Origin: Acidimicrobiaceae bacterium
Lineage (GTDB): Bacteria; Actinomycetota; Acidimicrobiia; Acidimicrobiales; Aldehydirespiratoraceae
Reading direction: 5' to 3'
Assembly: GCA_016845585.1 (NCBI GenBank)
Contig: JAERSO010000072.1
Coordinates: forward strand, 1 to 61,566
Length of the DNA: 61,566 nt
The translations under genes were made by a program, and so were the position numbers. Each line of letters begins with the position of its first letter. Position 1 is the stretch's first letter. Shown one piece after another: positions 32,704-41,310 of this stretch. Below the pieces are notes generated by a model, which searched no databases, had not been told where the DNA came from, and worked only from the letters and a program-made list of their open reading frames with translations.

Positions 32704-34316
32704 CAGATCGTCCCCTCGTTCGTCGACCGAGTGGATTCGATCAGGAGCACCGCCGCGACCACCATGGCCATGATCACGACGGCCAGCGCCATGGCCTGCC
32801 CGCGCAGTTGCTCGCCCGGCGTGCCCAGAAGCCGAAACAGTGCCACCGGTGCAGTGAGCAACTCGGCGCGTCGGGGGATGAACGAGGTGGCACCGAACTC
32901 ACCGAGCGAGACCGCGAAGGCGAAACCGGCGCCCACCACGAGCCCGCGCAGGCCGATCGGCAGATCGATCTCGCGACGGACTCGACCCGGCGCGGCGCCG
33001 AGCAGCGCAGCCGCCTCCCGAAGTGATGGGTCGATTGATCGCAGGACGGGCACGACCGCGCGAACCACGAACGGGATGCCGACCAGGGCGTGTGCGATCG
33101 GGATGATCCACCACGACGTGCGGAGGTCGAGCGGCGGCTCGTCGAGGGCGATGAGAATGCCGAAGCCGATGGTGACGGCCGATGTCCCCAACGGCAGGGT
33201 CAGGCCGAGGTCGAAGACGTGTCGGAGCCAACGAGTACCGTGGACCACGACGAGCGACGCCAACATCCCGACGAGCGCTGCAAGCGCCGTTGCTGCCACC
33301 GCGAACACCAGCGAGTTCCACAGCGCGGTCGCAGCCGATGCCGGGAGCTGCTGTACACGCTCGCCCAGGGCCCGATAGTTGTCGAGCGCATAGCGATCAC
33401 CGACCGACAGCGAGCGTTCGACGAGGGTGGCGATCGGCGCGCCGAGGAGCACCGCACCGACGACGAGGTTGCCGACCAGCCACACCCTCCCGACGGGACT
33501 GGAGTCGCGGCGCGCCTGGGTCGCGGTCACCGGGCGGCGGCGCTCGAGACGGGTGGAGACGATGATCAACCCGAGTACGGCAACGAGCTGCACGACTGCC
33601 ATCGCCGCCGCCGACGACAGATCGGACCGCGTCACGGCGAACCGGTAGATCTCTGTCTCGATCGTGGCTCGCCGTGGACCGCCGAGGATCAGTACCACTC
33701 CGAAACTGGTGAACGAGAAGAGGAAGACGATGGCCGAGGACGCAAGGAGCGCCGGACGAAGGCGAGGCAGCGTGATCTCGCGAAATGTTCGCCACCTGCC
33801 GGCGCCGAGGATTCGTGCCTGATCCTCGAGCCGACCGTCGAGCCCCGCCCAGTAGGAGCCGACCGAGCGGACGATCACCGCGTAGTTGAAGAACACGTGG
33901 GCCAACAGGATCGCCCAGACCGTGTGCCGGAGGCGTAGCGCGCCGCTGTCGAGTCCGAACCGATCGAACAGTCCTTCGAATGCCCCGGCAACGACCACAG
34001 TTGGCAACACGAATGGCACCGTGACGAGCGCACGCACGAGTCGCTGCCGTCGTCCGCGGAGACGGGCCACGATCCCGGCCGCGGGCAAGGCGATGACCAC
34101 GGTGAGGACGGTGGAGACCACCGCTTGCCACACCGTGAACCAGACCGTGTCGCGGATGCGGCCCGACGACGCCAGGTCGCCGAACGAATCGATCCCCGCG
34201 CCGCCGAGCCCGCGGCCCAGCACCGTCACAACGGGGTAGATGAAGAAGAGCGCGAGGAACGCGGCGGGCACGAGCACGGTCGCCACCCGGGCGATCCGGC
34301 TCGCGACATCCGTCAT
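32703..34316 (-). CDS. thiP: Thiamine ABC transporter permease (fused two-domain)
   Basis: A 537-residue membrane protein with about twelve transmembrane helices and two permease halves, each carrying an EAA-type loop (E-D-Q-A-R-I-L-G-A in the first, R-E-A-A-A-L-L-G-A in the second). This double form is typical of ThiP and FbpB. The start ATG 34316 overlaps the thiB stop by one base (TGATG); a frame to 34352 is open but overlaps thiB further. Confidence 0.87.
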   Translation of the reverse strand: MTDVASRIARVATVLVPAAFLALFFIYPVVTVLGRGLGGAGIDSFGDLASSGRIRDTVWFTVWQAVVSTVLTVVIALPAAGIVARLRGRRQRLVRALVTVPFVLPTVVVAGAFEGLFDRFGLDSGALRLRHTVWAILLAHVFFNYAVIVRSVGSYWAGLDGRLEDQARILGAGRWRTFREITLPRLRPALLASSAIVFLFSFTSFGVVLILGGPRRATIETEIYRFAVTRSDLSSAAAMAVVQLVAVLGLIIVSTRLERRRPVTATQARRDSSPVGRVWLVGNLVVGAVLLGAPIATLVERSLSVGDRYALDNYRALGERVQQLPASAATALWNSLVFAVAATALAALVGMLASLVVVHGTRWLRHVFDLGLTLPLGTSAVTIGFGILIALDEPPLDLRTSWWIIPIAHALVGIPFVVRAVVPVLRSIDPSLREAAALLGAAPGRVRREIDLPIGLRGLVVGAGFAFAVSLGEFGATSFIPRRAELLTAPVALFRLLGTPGEQLRGQAMALAVVIMAMVVAAVLLIESTRSTNEGTI

Positions 34317-35383
34317 CAGCCGAGCACGATCTCGACCCAACGGTCGACCCATGCGTCGCGATTGGCTTCGATCTCGGCGGGGTCGAGCATGTGCGGCGAC
34401 TCGGCGAGTTTGGCGTGATCCACGAACTCCTGTGGGAGCTCGGCTGCCTCCAACGCCGGGAACACGAACATGCTCAGCGGGATCTCCTCCTGGAACGTCG
34501 GGGTGAGGAGAAAGTCGATGAAGGCCGCGGCGCCGGCAAGGTTGTCCGCACCGTTCAGGATCCCGGCGAACTCGATCTGACGAAAGCAGGAATCGAGCAG
34601 GACTCCCGTGGGCGGCGAGTCGACCGGTTCGGCCGCGAAGATCACCTCGGCAGGCGGGCTCGACGCATAGGACACGACCATCGACCGGTCGCCGCCGCCG
34701 GCGGTGAACTCGCCGTAGTAGGCATCCTCCCAGCCCGAAGTGACGCTGACGCCGTTGGTGCGCAGGTCGGCCCAGTACTGCTCCCAGTCATCAGTACCGG
34801 CGATCGTGGCGAGCAGGAACGCCAAGCCAGGCGAGGACGTTTCGGGGCTCTGCACGACCAGCTGATCCACGTTGGCCGGATCCGCCAGGTCCTCGAGGGA
34901 GGTCGGGGTGTCGCCGGGGATGGCGTCGAGCCAATAGTTGACGCACACGTCGCCGAAGTTGATCGGCGTGACGCGGTCGAGCTCGTCGATGTCCAGCCCG
35001 TCGATGACCCCACCGATGTTCGTCGCCGTGTATGTGGCGAACAGCTGAGCGTCGAGGCCGCGCTGCAGGAAGGTGTTGTCGATGCCGTACAGCACATCGC
35101 CGAGGGGGTTGTCCTTGGTGAGAATCGCTTCGCTGATCATCGTGCCCGTGTCGCCGAGCGTCTGGATCGTGACCGACACGCCCGTCTCGGCCGTGAATGC
35201 CGCAAGGGCATCATCGGAGATGGCGAAGCTGTCATGGGCGAGGACGGTGATCGACGTGCCGTCGATGTCGCGATCCTCGAGCGCTGGAACGACAACGTCG
35301 CTGGACGACTCCTCGTCGCCGCAGGCTGCGGCGGCCATCGCGACGGCGATGACGATTGCCAAAAGGCGGGTGATTCGGTGCAT
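34316..35383 (-). CDS. thiB: Thiamine ABC transporter substrate-binding lipoprotein
   Basis: A 355-residue periplasmic-type binding lipoprotein. The signal peptide M-H-R-I-T-R-L-L-A-I... ends at the lipobox A-A-A-C (Cys21). The body matches the ThiB group: T-V-L-A-H-D-S-F, then D-V-L-Y-G-I-D-N-T-F-L, and P-I-N-F-G-D-V-C-V-N-Y. The start ATG 35383 lies 4 nt after GGAGGAA, which is the 3' edge of the TPP riboswitch, so ligand binding can hide the ribosome site. An in-frame start at 35419 lies inside the riboswitch and is rejected. Confidence 0.92.
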   Translation of the reverse strand: MHRITRLLAIVIAVAMAAAACGDEESSSDVVVPALEDRDIDGTSITVLAHDSFAISDDALAAFTAETGVSVTIQTLGDTGTMISEAILTKDNPLGDVLYGIDNTFLQRGLDAQLFATYTATNIGGVIDGLDIDELDRVTPINFGDVCVNYWLDAIPGDTPTSLEDLADPANVDQLVVQSPETSSPGLAFLLATIAGTDDWEQYWADLRTNGVSVTSGWEDAYYGEFTAGGGDRSMVVSYASSPPAEVIFAAEPVDSPPTGVLLDSCFRQIEFAGILNGADNLAGAAAFIDFLLTPTFQEEIPLSMFVFPALEAAELPQEFVDHAKLAESPHMLDPAEIEANRDAWVDRWVEIVLG

Positions 35384-35384
35384 G

Positions 35385-35475
35385 GCTTCCTCCGCTGGCA
35401 TTACCCAGATCAGGTTCACGCGGGTCGCCGACGCGTTGGTCGACCTCTCAGCCCGGCTGCCCGAGCTCCCCGGAT
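35385..35475 (-). ncRNA. TPP riboswitch (THI element)
   Basis: The minus strand carries the conserved TPP aptamer pieces in order: GGGCTGAGAGG (35456 to 35446), a variable stem, then GAACCTGATCTGGGTAATGC (35416 to 35397) and CAGCGGAGGAAGC. CTGAGA and the GATCTGGGTAATGCCAGCG region are diagnostic of thiamine pyrophosphate binding. It is directly upstream of thiB and its 3' end contains the ribosome site, so it probably blocks translation of thiBPQ when TPP is high. Confidence 0.93.
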
Positions 35476-35491
35476 TGGTTGTGCACCAAGC

Positions 35492-36046
35492 CTAACCGAT
35501 CGATCCGGCCATCGGAATCGGCCGCCGACCCCCCGTCACCCGCAACACGAGCAGCAGGATCACCTCGGCCGCGAGCACGAGCCCGACAATGGCCACGACG
35601 GGGTTCGTGAGGTCAGTCCCCATGGTCACTCCATGCGCGGTCGCCAGCCCGACCATCACCGCGCTCAGGAGATGGAGCGGGCGCCACACGCGAGTCGGTA
35701 TCCGGTGACGAAGTCGACCAGTGACCTCGACGACAACGAGCGCCCAGAGCGCGAGCACACCGAGCGCGACTGTGCTCGTCTCGGTGTCGGAGGTCAAGGG
35801 GACCAGCAACTCCACGACGGTGAAGTGCACGAAGTCGTCGCTCCAGATGGCGATGACGTGGGCGGCTGTCAACGTCACCGTGAGGAGGCTCAGGTGCTTG
35901 TGCAGGTCGAGGAGCCACGCCGGCGATGGCCGGCGCTCCAGCACCCGGCTGACGAGGAGTAGCCCCCAGAGCGTGGCGATCACCATGAGTGCCCATGCCA
36001 CGATTCCGGACGCCCGCGCGATGTACCACGTCAGCTCGGCGGGCAC
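35492..36046 (-). CDS. Ferric-reductase-like transmembrane protein
   Basis: A 184-residue membrane protein with about five or six helices and the paired histidines expected of the ferric reductase-like fold (L-D-L-H-K-H-L-S-L in one helix, A-A-H-V-I-A-I, R-P-L-H-L-L-S-A, and A-H-G-V-T-M). It probably binds haem and moves electrons across the membrane. GTG 36046 follows GGGAGG; the ORF reads further upstream but overlaps apbE. The start lies 15 nt inside the apbE gene, so the two are coupled. No NAD-binding domain is attached. Confidence 0.75.
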   Translation of the reverse strand: MPAELTWYIARASGIVAWALMVIATLWGLLLVSRVLERRPSPAWLLDLHKHLSLLTVTLTAAHVIAIWSDDFVHFTVVELLVPLTSDTETSTVALGVLALWALVVVEVTGRLRHRIPTRVWRPLHLLSAVMVGLATAHGVTMGTDLTNPVVAIVGLVLAAEVILLLVLRVTGGRRPIPMAGSIG

Positions 36047-36849
36047 GGCGCTGCCTCCCAACGTCGAGCGGAACGATCGGCGAGCCAACCATGGTCCGCC
36101 AGGAACCTCTCGGGATGACCGATTGTCGATGCCGAGCCGTCCGGCTCGATCAGCCACGCGGCCGCACCGACTGAAGCAAGGAAGCGAACAGCATCCGGAA
36201 TCGGCGCCACCGCGGCCGCCGTGGCCAGTGCTTCAGCCCCCGCCGCCGTCCGGGCGACGACAAGTGCGATGCGGGCATCGGCAGGTTGGCCGGTCCGCGG
36301 GTCGATGAGGTGGTTGCCGTGACGAGTGGGTCCGGACATGGCGATTCCCGCATCTCGAACCGCGAAGACCACCGGGTTTGCGCGCCGATCGGGTGCCTCG
36401 CACTCGACATGAACCATCCGCTCGGCACGGACGCGAACATCGCCCCCGATGTCGACCACGGCGACCGATGCTCCGGCAGCAGCCAGCCGATCCGATGCGA
36501 GATCAGCCGTCCATCCCTTTGCGATCCCGCCGAGGTCCAGCTCACGCTGGGTCTGCACCTGTCGTTGCGAGACGCCGACACCGGCCCGCTTTGGTCCCGC
36601 ATGGAACCAACCGTTTGTGACCGTGCGCGCCGACGCCGCGAAGTCGAGCAACGCCTGGGTATCCGGATCGACGGCGACCGGCTCCGATGATCGATTGATC
36701 GCCGACACGACACTGTCGACACGAAATCGACTCCAGCGCCGTTCGGCCGCAGCAATGACTTCGTGGACGGGCTCGAGGTGTGTGGTGCCGAGGTCCGCGG
36801 CGATCAGGGCCCGCGAGCCCATCGCCGGCCGTTCCATCGTCGTCAGCAT
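36031..36849 (-). CDS. apbE: FAD:protein FMN transferase (ApbE family)
   Basis: A 272-residue flavin transferase that attaches FMN to Ser/Thr of electron-transfer proteins. R-R-W-S-R-F near residue 34, D-L-G-G-I-A-K-G-W and S-G-P-T-R-H-G-N-H-L-I-D-P-R-T-G (FAD and metal site) are visible. No signal peptide is seen, so it may act in the cytoplasm or start further down. The start ATG 36849 overlaps the small upstream gene's stop by one base (TGATG). No protein with a clear FMN-acceptor motif is nearby. Confidence 0.9.
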   Translation of the reverse strand: MLTTMERPAMGSRALIAADLGTTHLEPVHEVIAAAERRWSRFRVDSVVSAINRSSEPVAVDPDTQALLDFAASARTVTNGWFHAGPKRAGVGVSQRQVQTQRELDLGGIAKGWTADLASDRLAAAGASVAVVDIGGDVRVRAERMVHVECEAPDRRANPVVFAVRDAGIAMSGPTRHGNHLIDPRTGQPADARIALVVARTAAGAEALATAAAVAPIPDAVRFLASVGAAAWLIEPDGSASTIGHPERFLADHGWLADRSARRWEAAPCPPS

Positions 36850-37097
36850 CAGCCGCTCACCCGGACTCTCAGCCGGGCCGGGGTGCGAACCGGTTCGTCG
36901 GAGTCCGTCGCCGCGACCACGTCAGGGGCTGCCATCGATTCCGTCGCGTCCCAGGCGTCCCCGACTGTCGCTGCCAGCGATCCGGCGACGGTGGCAGGGG
37001 CGACGGTGGCAGGCTCGGTCGCGGCCATGGCCGCGACCGAGCCGACCGTGACAGCAGCGGTGAGCGACGTGGTGATCAGACGGGCGCGGGCTGCCAT
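36849..37097 (-). CDS. Small secreted or membrane-anchored Ala/Thr-rich protein
   Basis: An 82-residue protein with positive residues (M-A-A-R-A-R) followed by a hydrophobic segment of about 22 residues and then an Ala/Thr/Val/Asp-rich tail. It looks exported. No S/T-G-A-T FMN-attachment motif is present, so it is not the obvious ApbE target. ATG 37097 is chosen; TTG/GTG extensions add little. It is coupled by TGATG to apbE. A perfect hairpin overlaps its start codon. Confidence 0.55.
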   Translation of the reverse strand: MAARARLITTSLTAAVTVGSVAAMAATEPATVAPATVAGSLAATVGDAWDATESMAAPDVVAATDSDEPVRTPARLRVRVSG

Positions 37098-37112
37098 GCC
37101 ACGAGTGTGGCA
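37097..37112. promoter_or_regulatory. Hairpin at the start codon of the small secreted protein
   Basis: TGCCAC-GAGT-GTGGCA, 6-bp perfect arms, directly in front of and touching the ATG (37097). It could fold over the start in mRNA or act as an operator. Confidence 0.35.
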
Positions 37113-37176
37113 ACACAACCATGAGGGACTCGTGAAGAACCCGCCAAGAAGCGACAGGCGGCCAGACCCCGCCCCC

Positions 37177-38391
37177 TCAGGCGACGGCTGCGGCGGCGTC
37201 GACCATGCGATCGATCTGCTCGTCGGTGCAGACGAGCGGCGGACAGTAGGAGATGGCCCCAGGGAGCGGGCGCACGATCACGCCCTGACCGAGGATGGCG
37301 TCACGAACGGCCACCGGCTCTCGGCCTTCGTTCGGCACGAGGGCGAACACGAAACCGTCGCCGCGGACCTCCTGGTAGAGACCGTCATCGACCAGGGACT
37401 GGAGGCCGCTGCGCAGGCGAGCACCCAGGGCCGTGGCCCGATCGAGCAGACCTTCGTCCACCGCCACGTCGAGGCAGGCGAGTCCGGCGGCACATGCCGT
37501 CTGGTGCCCCGAGTAGGTGAAGCCGTGCCGGAGGATGAAGCCCGGGTCGGCCTCGAGGGGAGCGCGCACCGACGCGCCGACGACCACGCCGCTCAACGGC
37601 ACGTAGCCCGACGTGGCGGCCTTGGCGAACGTCATCATGTCGGGTCGCACGCCGTAGAACTCCGACCCGAACCAGGTGCCGAGGCGTCCGAATCCGTTGA
37701 TGACCTCGTCGGCGATGAAGTAGGCGTCATGGTCGTCGCAGAGTCGGCGGATGGCCTGGAGGTAACCCTCGGGCGGCGGGTGGACCCCACCTGCGCCTTG
37801 GAGTGGTTCGGTGATCACCGCGGCGATCTCGTCACCTCGTTCCGCAAAGACGGTGGCAAGCGCCTCCACGTCGTCTTGTGGAACGACGATGTGATTGCCG
37901 AGCAGGTCGCCGAACCCCTTCTTGTTGTCCAGCAGACCCTGGGCGGACGTGCCGCCGTAGTTGGTGCCGTGGTAGCCGGCCATGCGACTGATGATGAGCT
38001 GTTTCTCGGGTCGACCGGCCTGGACCTGGGCGGCACGGGCGATCTTCAACGCCGAGTCCACCGCCTCAGAACCCGATGAACCGAAGAACACGCGGGGGTC
38101 ATCGACTGGCGCAATCGCCGCGATCCGGTCCGCCAACTCCTCCGACGGGTCGTTCGCGAATGGTCCGAACACGTGGTACGCCGGGATCCTGTTGAGTTGC
38201 GCGGTGATGGCATCGATCACTTCGCGCCGGCTGTAGCCCACGTTGCAGTACCAGAGCGACGCCATCGCATCGATGTAGTCGTTTCCCTTGTCGTCGGCGA
38301 TGACCGCGCCCTCTCCGGACACGACGTTGATGTAGCCATCGGGTCCGAGAGCAGGCGGCGAGAAGGGGTGGAGCAATGTGGTGGGAGCCAT
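37177..38391 (-). CDS. Class III (PLP-dependent) aminotransferase
   Basis: A 404-residue omega-type aminotransferase. G-S-S-G-S-E-A-V-D binds the cofactor phosphate, F-I-A-D-E-V-I-N-G-F-G-R-L-G holds the pyridine-binding aspartate, and T-F-A-K-A-A-T-S-G-Y holds the Schiff-base lysine. Family members use pyruvate or 2-oxoglutarate with diamines, beta-alanine, GABA or taurine. Nearby aldehyde dehydrogenase and agmatinase-like genes fit diamine or guanidino-compound breakdown. It is divergent from the amidase gene with 23 nt between starts. Confidence 0.9.
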   Translation of the reverse strand: MAPTTLLHPFSPPALGPDGYINVVSGEGAVIADDKGNDYIDAMASLWYCNVGYSRREVIDAITAQLNRIPAYHVFGPFANDPSEELADRIAAIAPVDDPRVFFGSSGSEAVDSALKIARAAQVQAGRPEKQLIISRMAGYHGTNYGGTSAQGLLDNKKGFGDLLGNHIVVPQDDVEALATVFAERGDEIAAVITEPLQGAGGVHPPPEGYLQAIRRLCDDHDAYFIADEVINGFGRLGTWFGSEFYGVRPDMMTFAKAATSGYVPLSGVVVGASVRAPLEADPGFILRHGFTYSGHQTACAAGLACLDVAVDEGLLDRATALGARLRSGLQSLVDDGLYQEVRGDGFVFALVPNEGREPVAVRDAILGQGVIVRPLPGAISYCPPLVCTDEQIDRMVDAAAAVA

Positions 38392-38397
38392 GTGCGG

Positions 38398-38407
38398 AGT
38401 TTAGGGT
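38398..38407. promoter_or_regulatory. Bidirectional promoter: two -10 boxes sharing one TA (second case)
   Basis: AGTTTAGGGT reads TAGGGT on the plus strand (7 nt before ATG 38415) and TAAACT on the minus strand (6 nt before ATG 38391). The shared TA is 38402-38403. Spacing is identical to the case at 31319-31328. Confidence 0.55.
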
Positions 38408-38414
38408 CGGGTCC

Positions 38415-39815
38415 ATGAGCGATCTCTGGATGATCGACGCATCCGACATCGCCGCCCGGGTCCGGAGTGGCGAGCTGTCGGCGATCGAAGTGGCCGAGGC
38501 TCACTTGGCCCGTATCGATGTGGTCGAACCCGACCTCAACGCGATCGTGATCCGACGTGACGAGGCAGCCCGTGCCGAGGCCGCCGCTGTCGACGCCTCG
38601 ATCGCGCGCGGCGAGGATCCCGGTCCGCTCGCCGGCGTTCCCGCCACGGTCAAACTCAACATCGATGTCGTCGGCGAACCGACCACCGACGGCGTGGCCG
38701 CGCTGGCCGACAACATCGCCCCGGCGGACTCCCCGATCGTCGCTCGCCTACGAGACGCGGGAGCGGTGATCGTCGGACGGACCAACCTCCCCGATGCCGG
38801 TATGCGGATCGACACATCGAGCGAACTCCATGGCCGGACCCACAATCCATGGCGCCGCGGGGTGACCGCCGGCGGCTCCTCCGGTGGAGAGGGGGCATCG
38901 CTCGCCACCGGCATGTCGGCGATCGGACTCGGCAACGACATCGGCGGCTCGGTCCGCAACCCGGCCACGGCGAACTCGATCGCGTCGATCAAGCCCACGG
39001 TGGGTCGCGTCCCGTCGTTCCGCAAGCTCGACGGACGCGAGACCATGACCGAGATCATGCTCGCCTCCGACGGACCCATGGCCCGGCGTATCGCCGACGT
39101 GGAGCTCACGCTCGGGGTCATCGCCGGCGCTCATCCCCTTGATCCGAAGAGTGCTCCGGTTCCGCCGGCTTTGCCGGGTCACCGAACGAACCGCGTCGCC
39201 CTGCTCGCCGAGATCCCCGGCGCCGAGACCGACCCGCGGGTGGCGGCGGCCGTCAGAGCGGCTGGGCAAGCACTCGCCGACTCCGGGGTGGAGGTCGTCG
39301 ACGCAACTCCACCGCAGTGGGAGGACATGTCCCGCTGCTGGACGACGCTCCTGATCGGTGGGCTCGACGCGATCGATCCTGGTGGGGCCGAGATGATCGT
39401 GGGCGACGGGGTCGGCTTGTTCCTCCTCAACGCGGCCACCTACGCCGCCGAGTCCGGGATCGCCGCGCCGACACACAGCTGGGGGATGCGCCACGAGCTC
39501 CAACGAGCCTGGCAACTCTGGTTCCAGGACTACGACGCAATTCTCACGCCGACGTGGAACTGCCTGCCATTCGCCGCGGATGCCGACCTCGATGGCGAGG
39601 CGGGCATCGAGCTGGTGCTCAACGCCATCCAACCCGTGATGCCGGGCAACGTTCTCGGCCTCCCGAGCGCGGCGGTTCCAATCGGCATTGCCGACGGCCT
39701 GCCCGTGGGCGCACTGCTGACCGGACCCTTGTGGTCCGACCTGCGCATGCTCGAACTCGCCAAGCCGATCGAGGCCGCCTTGGCGCCCCAGACGCCCATC
39801 GACCCAGTTTTGTGA
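38415..39815 (+). CDS. Amidase-signature hydrolase
   Basis: A 466-residue amidase of the Ser-cisSer-Lys type. The lysine is in P-A-T-V-K-L-N-I (about 80), the cis-serine in G-G-S-S-G-G-E-G-A and the nucleophile in G-N-D-I-G-G-S-V-R-N-P-A. The usual V-A-V-K-D block is V-K-L-N here, and G-T-D is G-N-D, small departures from consensus. It would release ammonia from an amide. ATG 38415 is set by the TAGGGT box; the frame is open back to 38376. The TGA stop lies inside the hairpin at 39811. Confidence 0.9.
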   Translation: MSDLWMIDASDIAARVRSGELSAIEVAEAHLARIDVVEPDLNAIVIRRDEAARAEAAAVDASIARGEDPGPLAGVPATVKLNIDVVGEPTTDGVAALADNIAPADSPIVARLRDAGAVIVGRTNLPDAGMRIDTSSELHGRTHNPWRRGVTAGGSSGGEGASLATGMSAIGLGNDIGGSVRNPATANSIASIKPTVGRVPSFRKLDGRETMTEIMLASDGPMARRIADVELTLGVIAGAHPLDPKSAPVPPALPGHRTNRVALLAEIPGAETDPRVAAAVRAAGQALADSGVEVVDATPPQWEDMSRCWTTLLIGGLDAIDPGGAEMIVGDGVGLFLLNAATYAAESGIAAPTHSWGMRHELQRAWQLWFQDYDAILTPTWNCLPFAADADLDGEAGIELVLNAIQPVMPGNVLGLPSAAVPIGIADGLPVGALLTGPLWSDLRMLELAKPIEAALAPQTPIDPVL

Positions 39816-39841
39816 TGTTGGGGTCTGACCCCAACATCACA
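39811..39841. terminator. Hairpin, GGGGTCTGACCCC family (copy 2)
   Basis: TGTGATGTTGGGGTC / T / GACCCCAACATCACA: 15-bp perfect arms around a single base. It starts inside the amidase stop region (TGA 39813-39815) and ends 4 nt before the converging stop codon. The outer stem TGTGATGTT is unlike the other copies. Confidence 0.8.
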
Positions 39842-39845
39842 GAAC

Positions 39846-41297
39846 TCAGCGGGCGGTGCCAGGGCGGATGTAGGCCGTGCGGGTGCGAGTGAAGAAGTCG
39901 ACGGCGGTGTCGCCCTGTTCACGGGCTGCATGGCCCGACGAGGCCTTCTCACCACCGAACGGAGCGTGAAGCTCAGTGCCCGTCGTCGGGGCGTTGACCT
40001 TGATCACGCCGGCCTGCAGTTCGTGGACCGCCCGGTCGATCCGCCACAGATCATTGGTGAAGATCGAGGCCGACAAGCCGAACTCGGTGTCGTTGGCGAG
40101 CGCGAATGCCCCGTCCTCCGTGTCGACGCGCATGACGGTGGAGATCGGTCCGAAGATCTCCTCGTGGGCGATCGTGAGGTCGGTGCCGCCGGCCAGCAGG
40201 GTCGGGGCGAAGAAACAGCCACCGTCGGGTGCGGACTCTGTCGTGGCCACGACCTCAGCTCCCTCGGCCTTTGCCGCCGCGAGACCCTCGGCGACTTCGG
40301 TGGCGGCACCCGGCGACACGAGCGGTCCAATGCCGACTCCTTCGTGCATGCCATCGCCGACCGACAGGCCGCGCACGGCTTCGGCCAAGCGCTCCACGAG
40401 CTCGTCGTAGACGTTGCCGACCGCGATGATGCGGCGGGTGGCCGTGCACTTCTGGCCAGTGGCCCCCATGGCGCCGGCGACGAGCGCCGGGATCGAAACG
40501 GCGAAGTCGGTGTCGTCGAAGACGAGCGCTGGGTTGTGGCCGCCGAGCTCGAGTTGGACCCGACCGTTGCGGGCGGTGACCGCATCACGGATACCGAAGC
40601 CGACGGGCACCGAGCCGGTGAAGGTCACGCCATCCACACGTTCGTCGGTGACGATCGCATTGCCCATCGAGCCGGGGCCGAGGACGAGGTTGACGACACC
40701 GGCCGGAAGGCCCGCGTCGTCGAACACCCGAGCGATCGCTGCGGCAGTCAACGGAGTGTTGCTCGCCGGCTTCCAGACGACACAGTTGCCGGCGGCGAGC
40801 GCCGGCGCGATCTTCCACGCAGGGATCTGGATCGGGAAGTTCCATGGAGTGATGACACCGACGACGCCAAGGGGTGCACGTACCGTGCGAATCGTCTCGC
40901 CGGGAGTGGGCGACGGGAAGATTCGCTCTGTCGACGTCTTCGACATCCCGGCATGAAAGCGGAACGTCTCCGCCGCCAGCGCGGCCTCACCGCGAGACTC
41001 CGCGATGGTCTTGCCCTCCTCGAGGGTGCACAGCGTGGCGATCTCTTCGGCTCTGGCCTCCATGAGCGACGCAATGCGCTCGAGGATGCGTGCACGGGCC
41101 CCAAACGGGGTCGAGGCCCACACTGCTCTGGCGTCGACGGCAGCGGAGATCGCATCTCCAGCAGTCGCGCTGTCACCGAGGCGGTACTCGCCGACCGGCT
41201 CGTCCGGCCGGGCCGGGTTGTCGCTGACGGCGGTTGGCCCGCTGTCGATCCACTCGCCCCCGATGAGGTGGGCGCCAAAGACTGAAGGTGCTGTCAT
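39846..41297 (-). CDS. NAD(P)-dependent aldehyde dehydrogenase (succinate-semialdehyde type)
   Basis: A 483-residue aldehyde dehydrogenase. I-T-P-W-N-F-P-I-Q (substrate tunnel), F-T-G-S-V-P-V-G (cofactor), L-E-L-G-G-H-N-P (general base Glu) and G-Q-K-C-T-A (nucleophile Cys) are present. The overall form is like succinate-semialdehyde and 2-oxoglutarate-semialdehyde dehydrogenases. ATG 41297 is fixed by TAGGCT 7 nt upstream; that box touches the foot of the hairpin at 41309. It probably oxidises the aldehyde made by the aminotransferase nearby. Confidence 0.9.
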   Translation of the reverse strand: MTAPSVFGAHLIGGEWIDSGPTAVSDNPARPDEPVGEYRLGDSATAGDAISAAVDARAVWASTPFGARARILERIASLMEARAEEIATLCTLEEGKTIAESRGEAALAAETFRFHAGMSKTSTERIFPSPTPGETIRTVRAPLGVVGVITPWNFPIQIPAWKIAPALAAGNCVVWKPASNTPLTAAAIARVFDDAGLPAGVVNLVLGPGSMGNAIVTDERVDGVTFTGSVPVGFGIRDAVTARNGRVQLELGGHNPALVFDDTDFAVSIPALVAGAMGATGQKCTATRRIIAVGNVYDELVERLAEAVRGLSVGDGMHEGVGIGPLVSPGAATEVAEGLAAAKAEGAEVVATTESAPDGGCFFAPTLLAGGTDLTIAHEEIFGPISTVMRVDTEDGAFALANDTEFGLSASIFTNDLWRIDRAVHELQAGVIKVNAPTTGTELHAPFGGEKASSGHAAREQGDTAVDFFTRTRTAYIRPGTAR

Positions 41298-41304
41298 GGC
41301 GGGC

Positions 41305-41310
41305 AGCCTA
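41305..41310 (-). promoter_or_regulatory. -10-like box for the aldehyde dehydrogenase gene (leaderless)
   Basis: TAGGCT on the minus strand, 7 nt before ATG 41297. Its upstream bases (41309-41310) are the foot of the copy 3 hairpin, so the promoter starts where the terminator ends. Confidence 0.5.
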
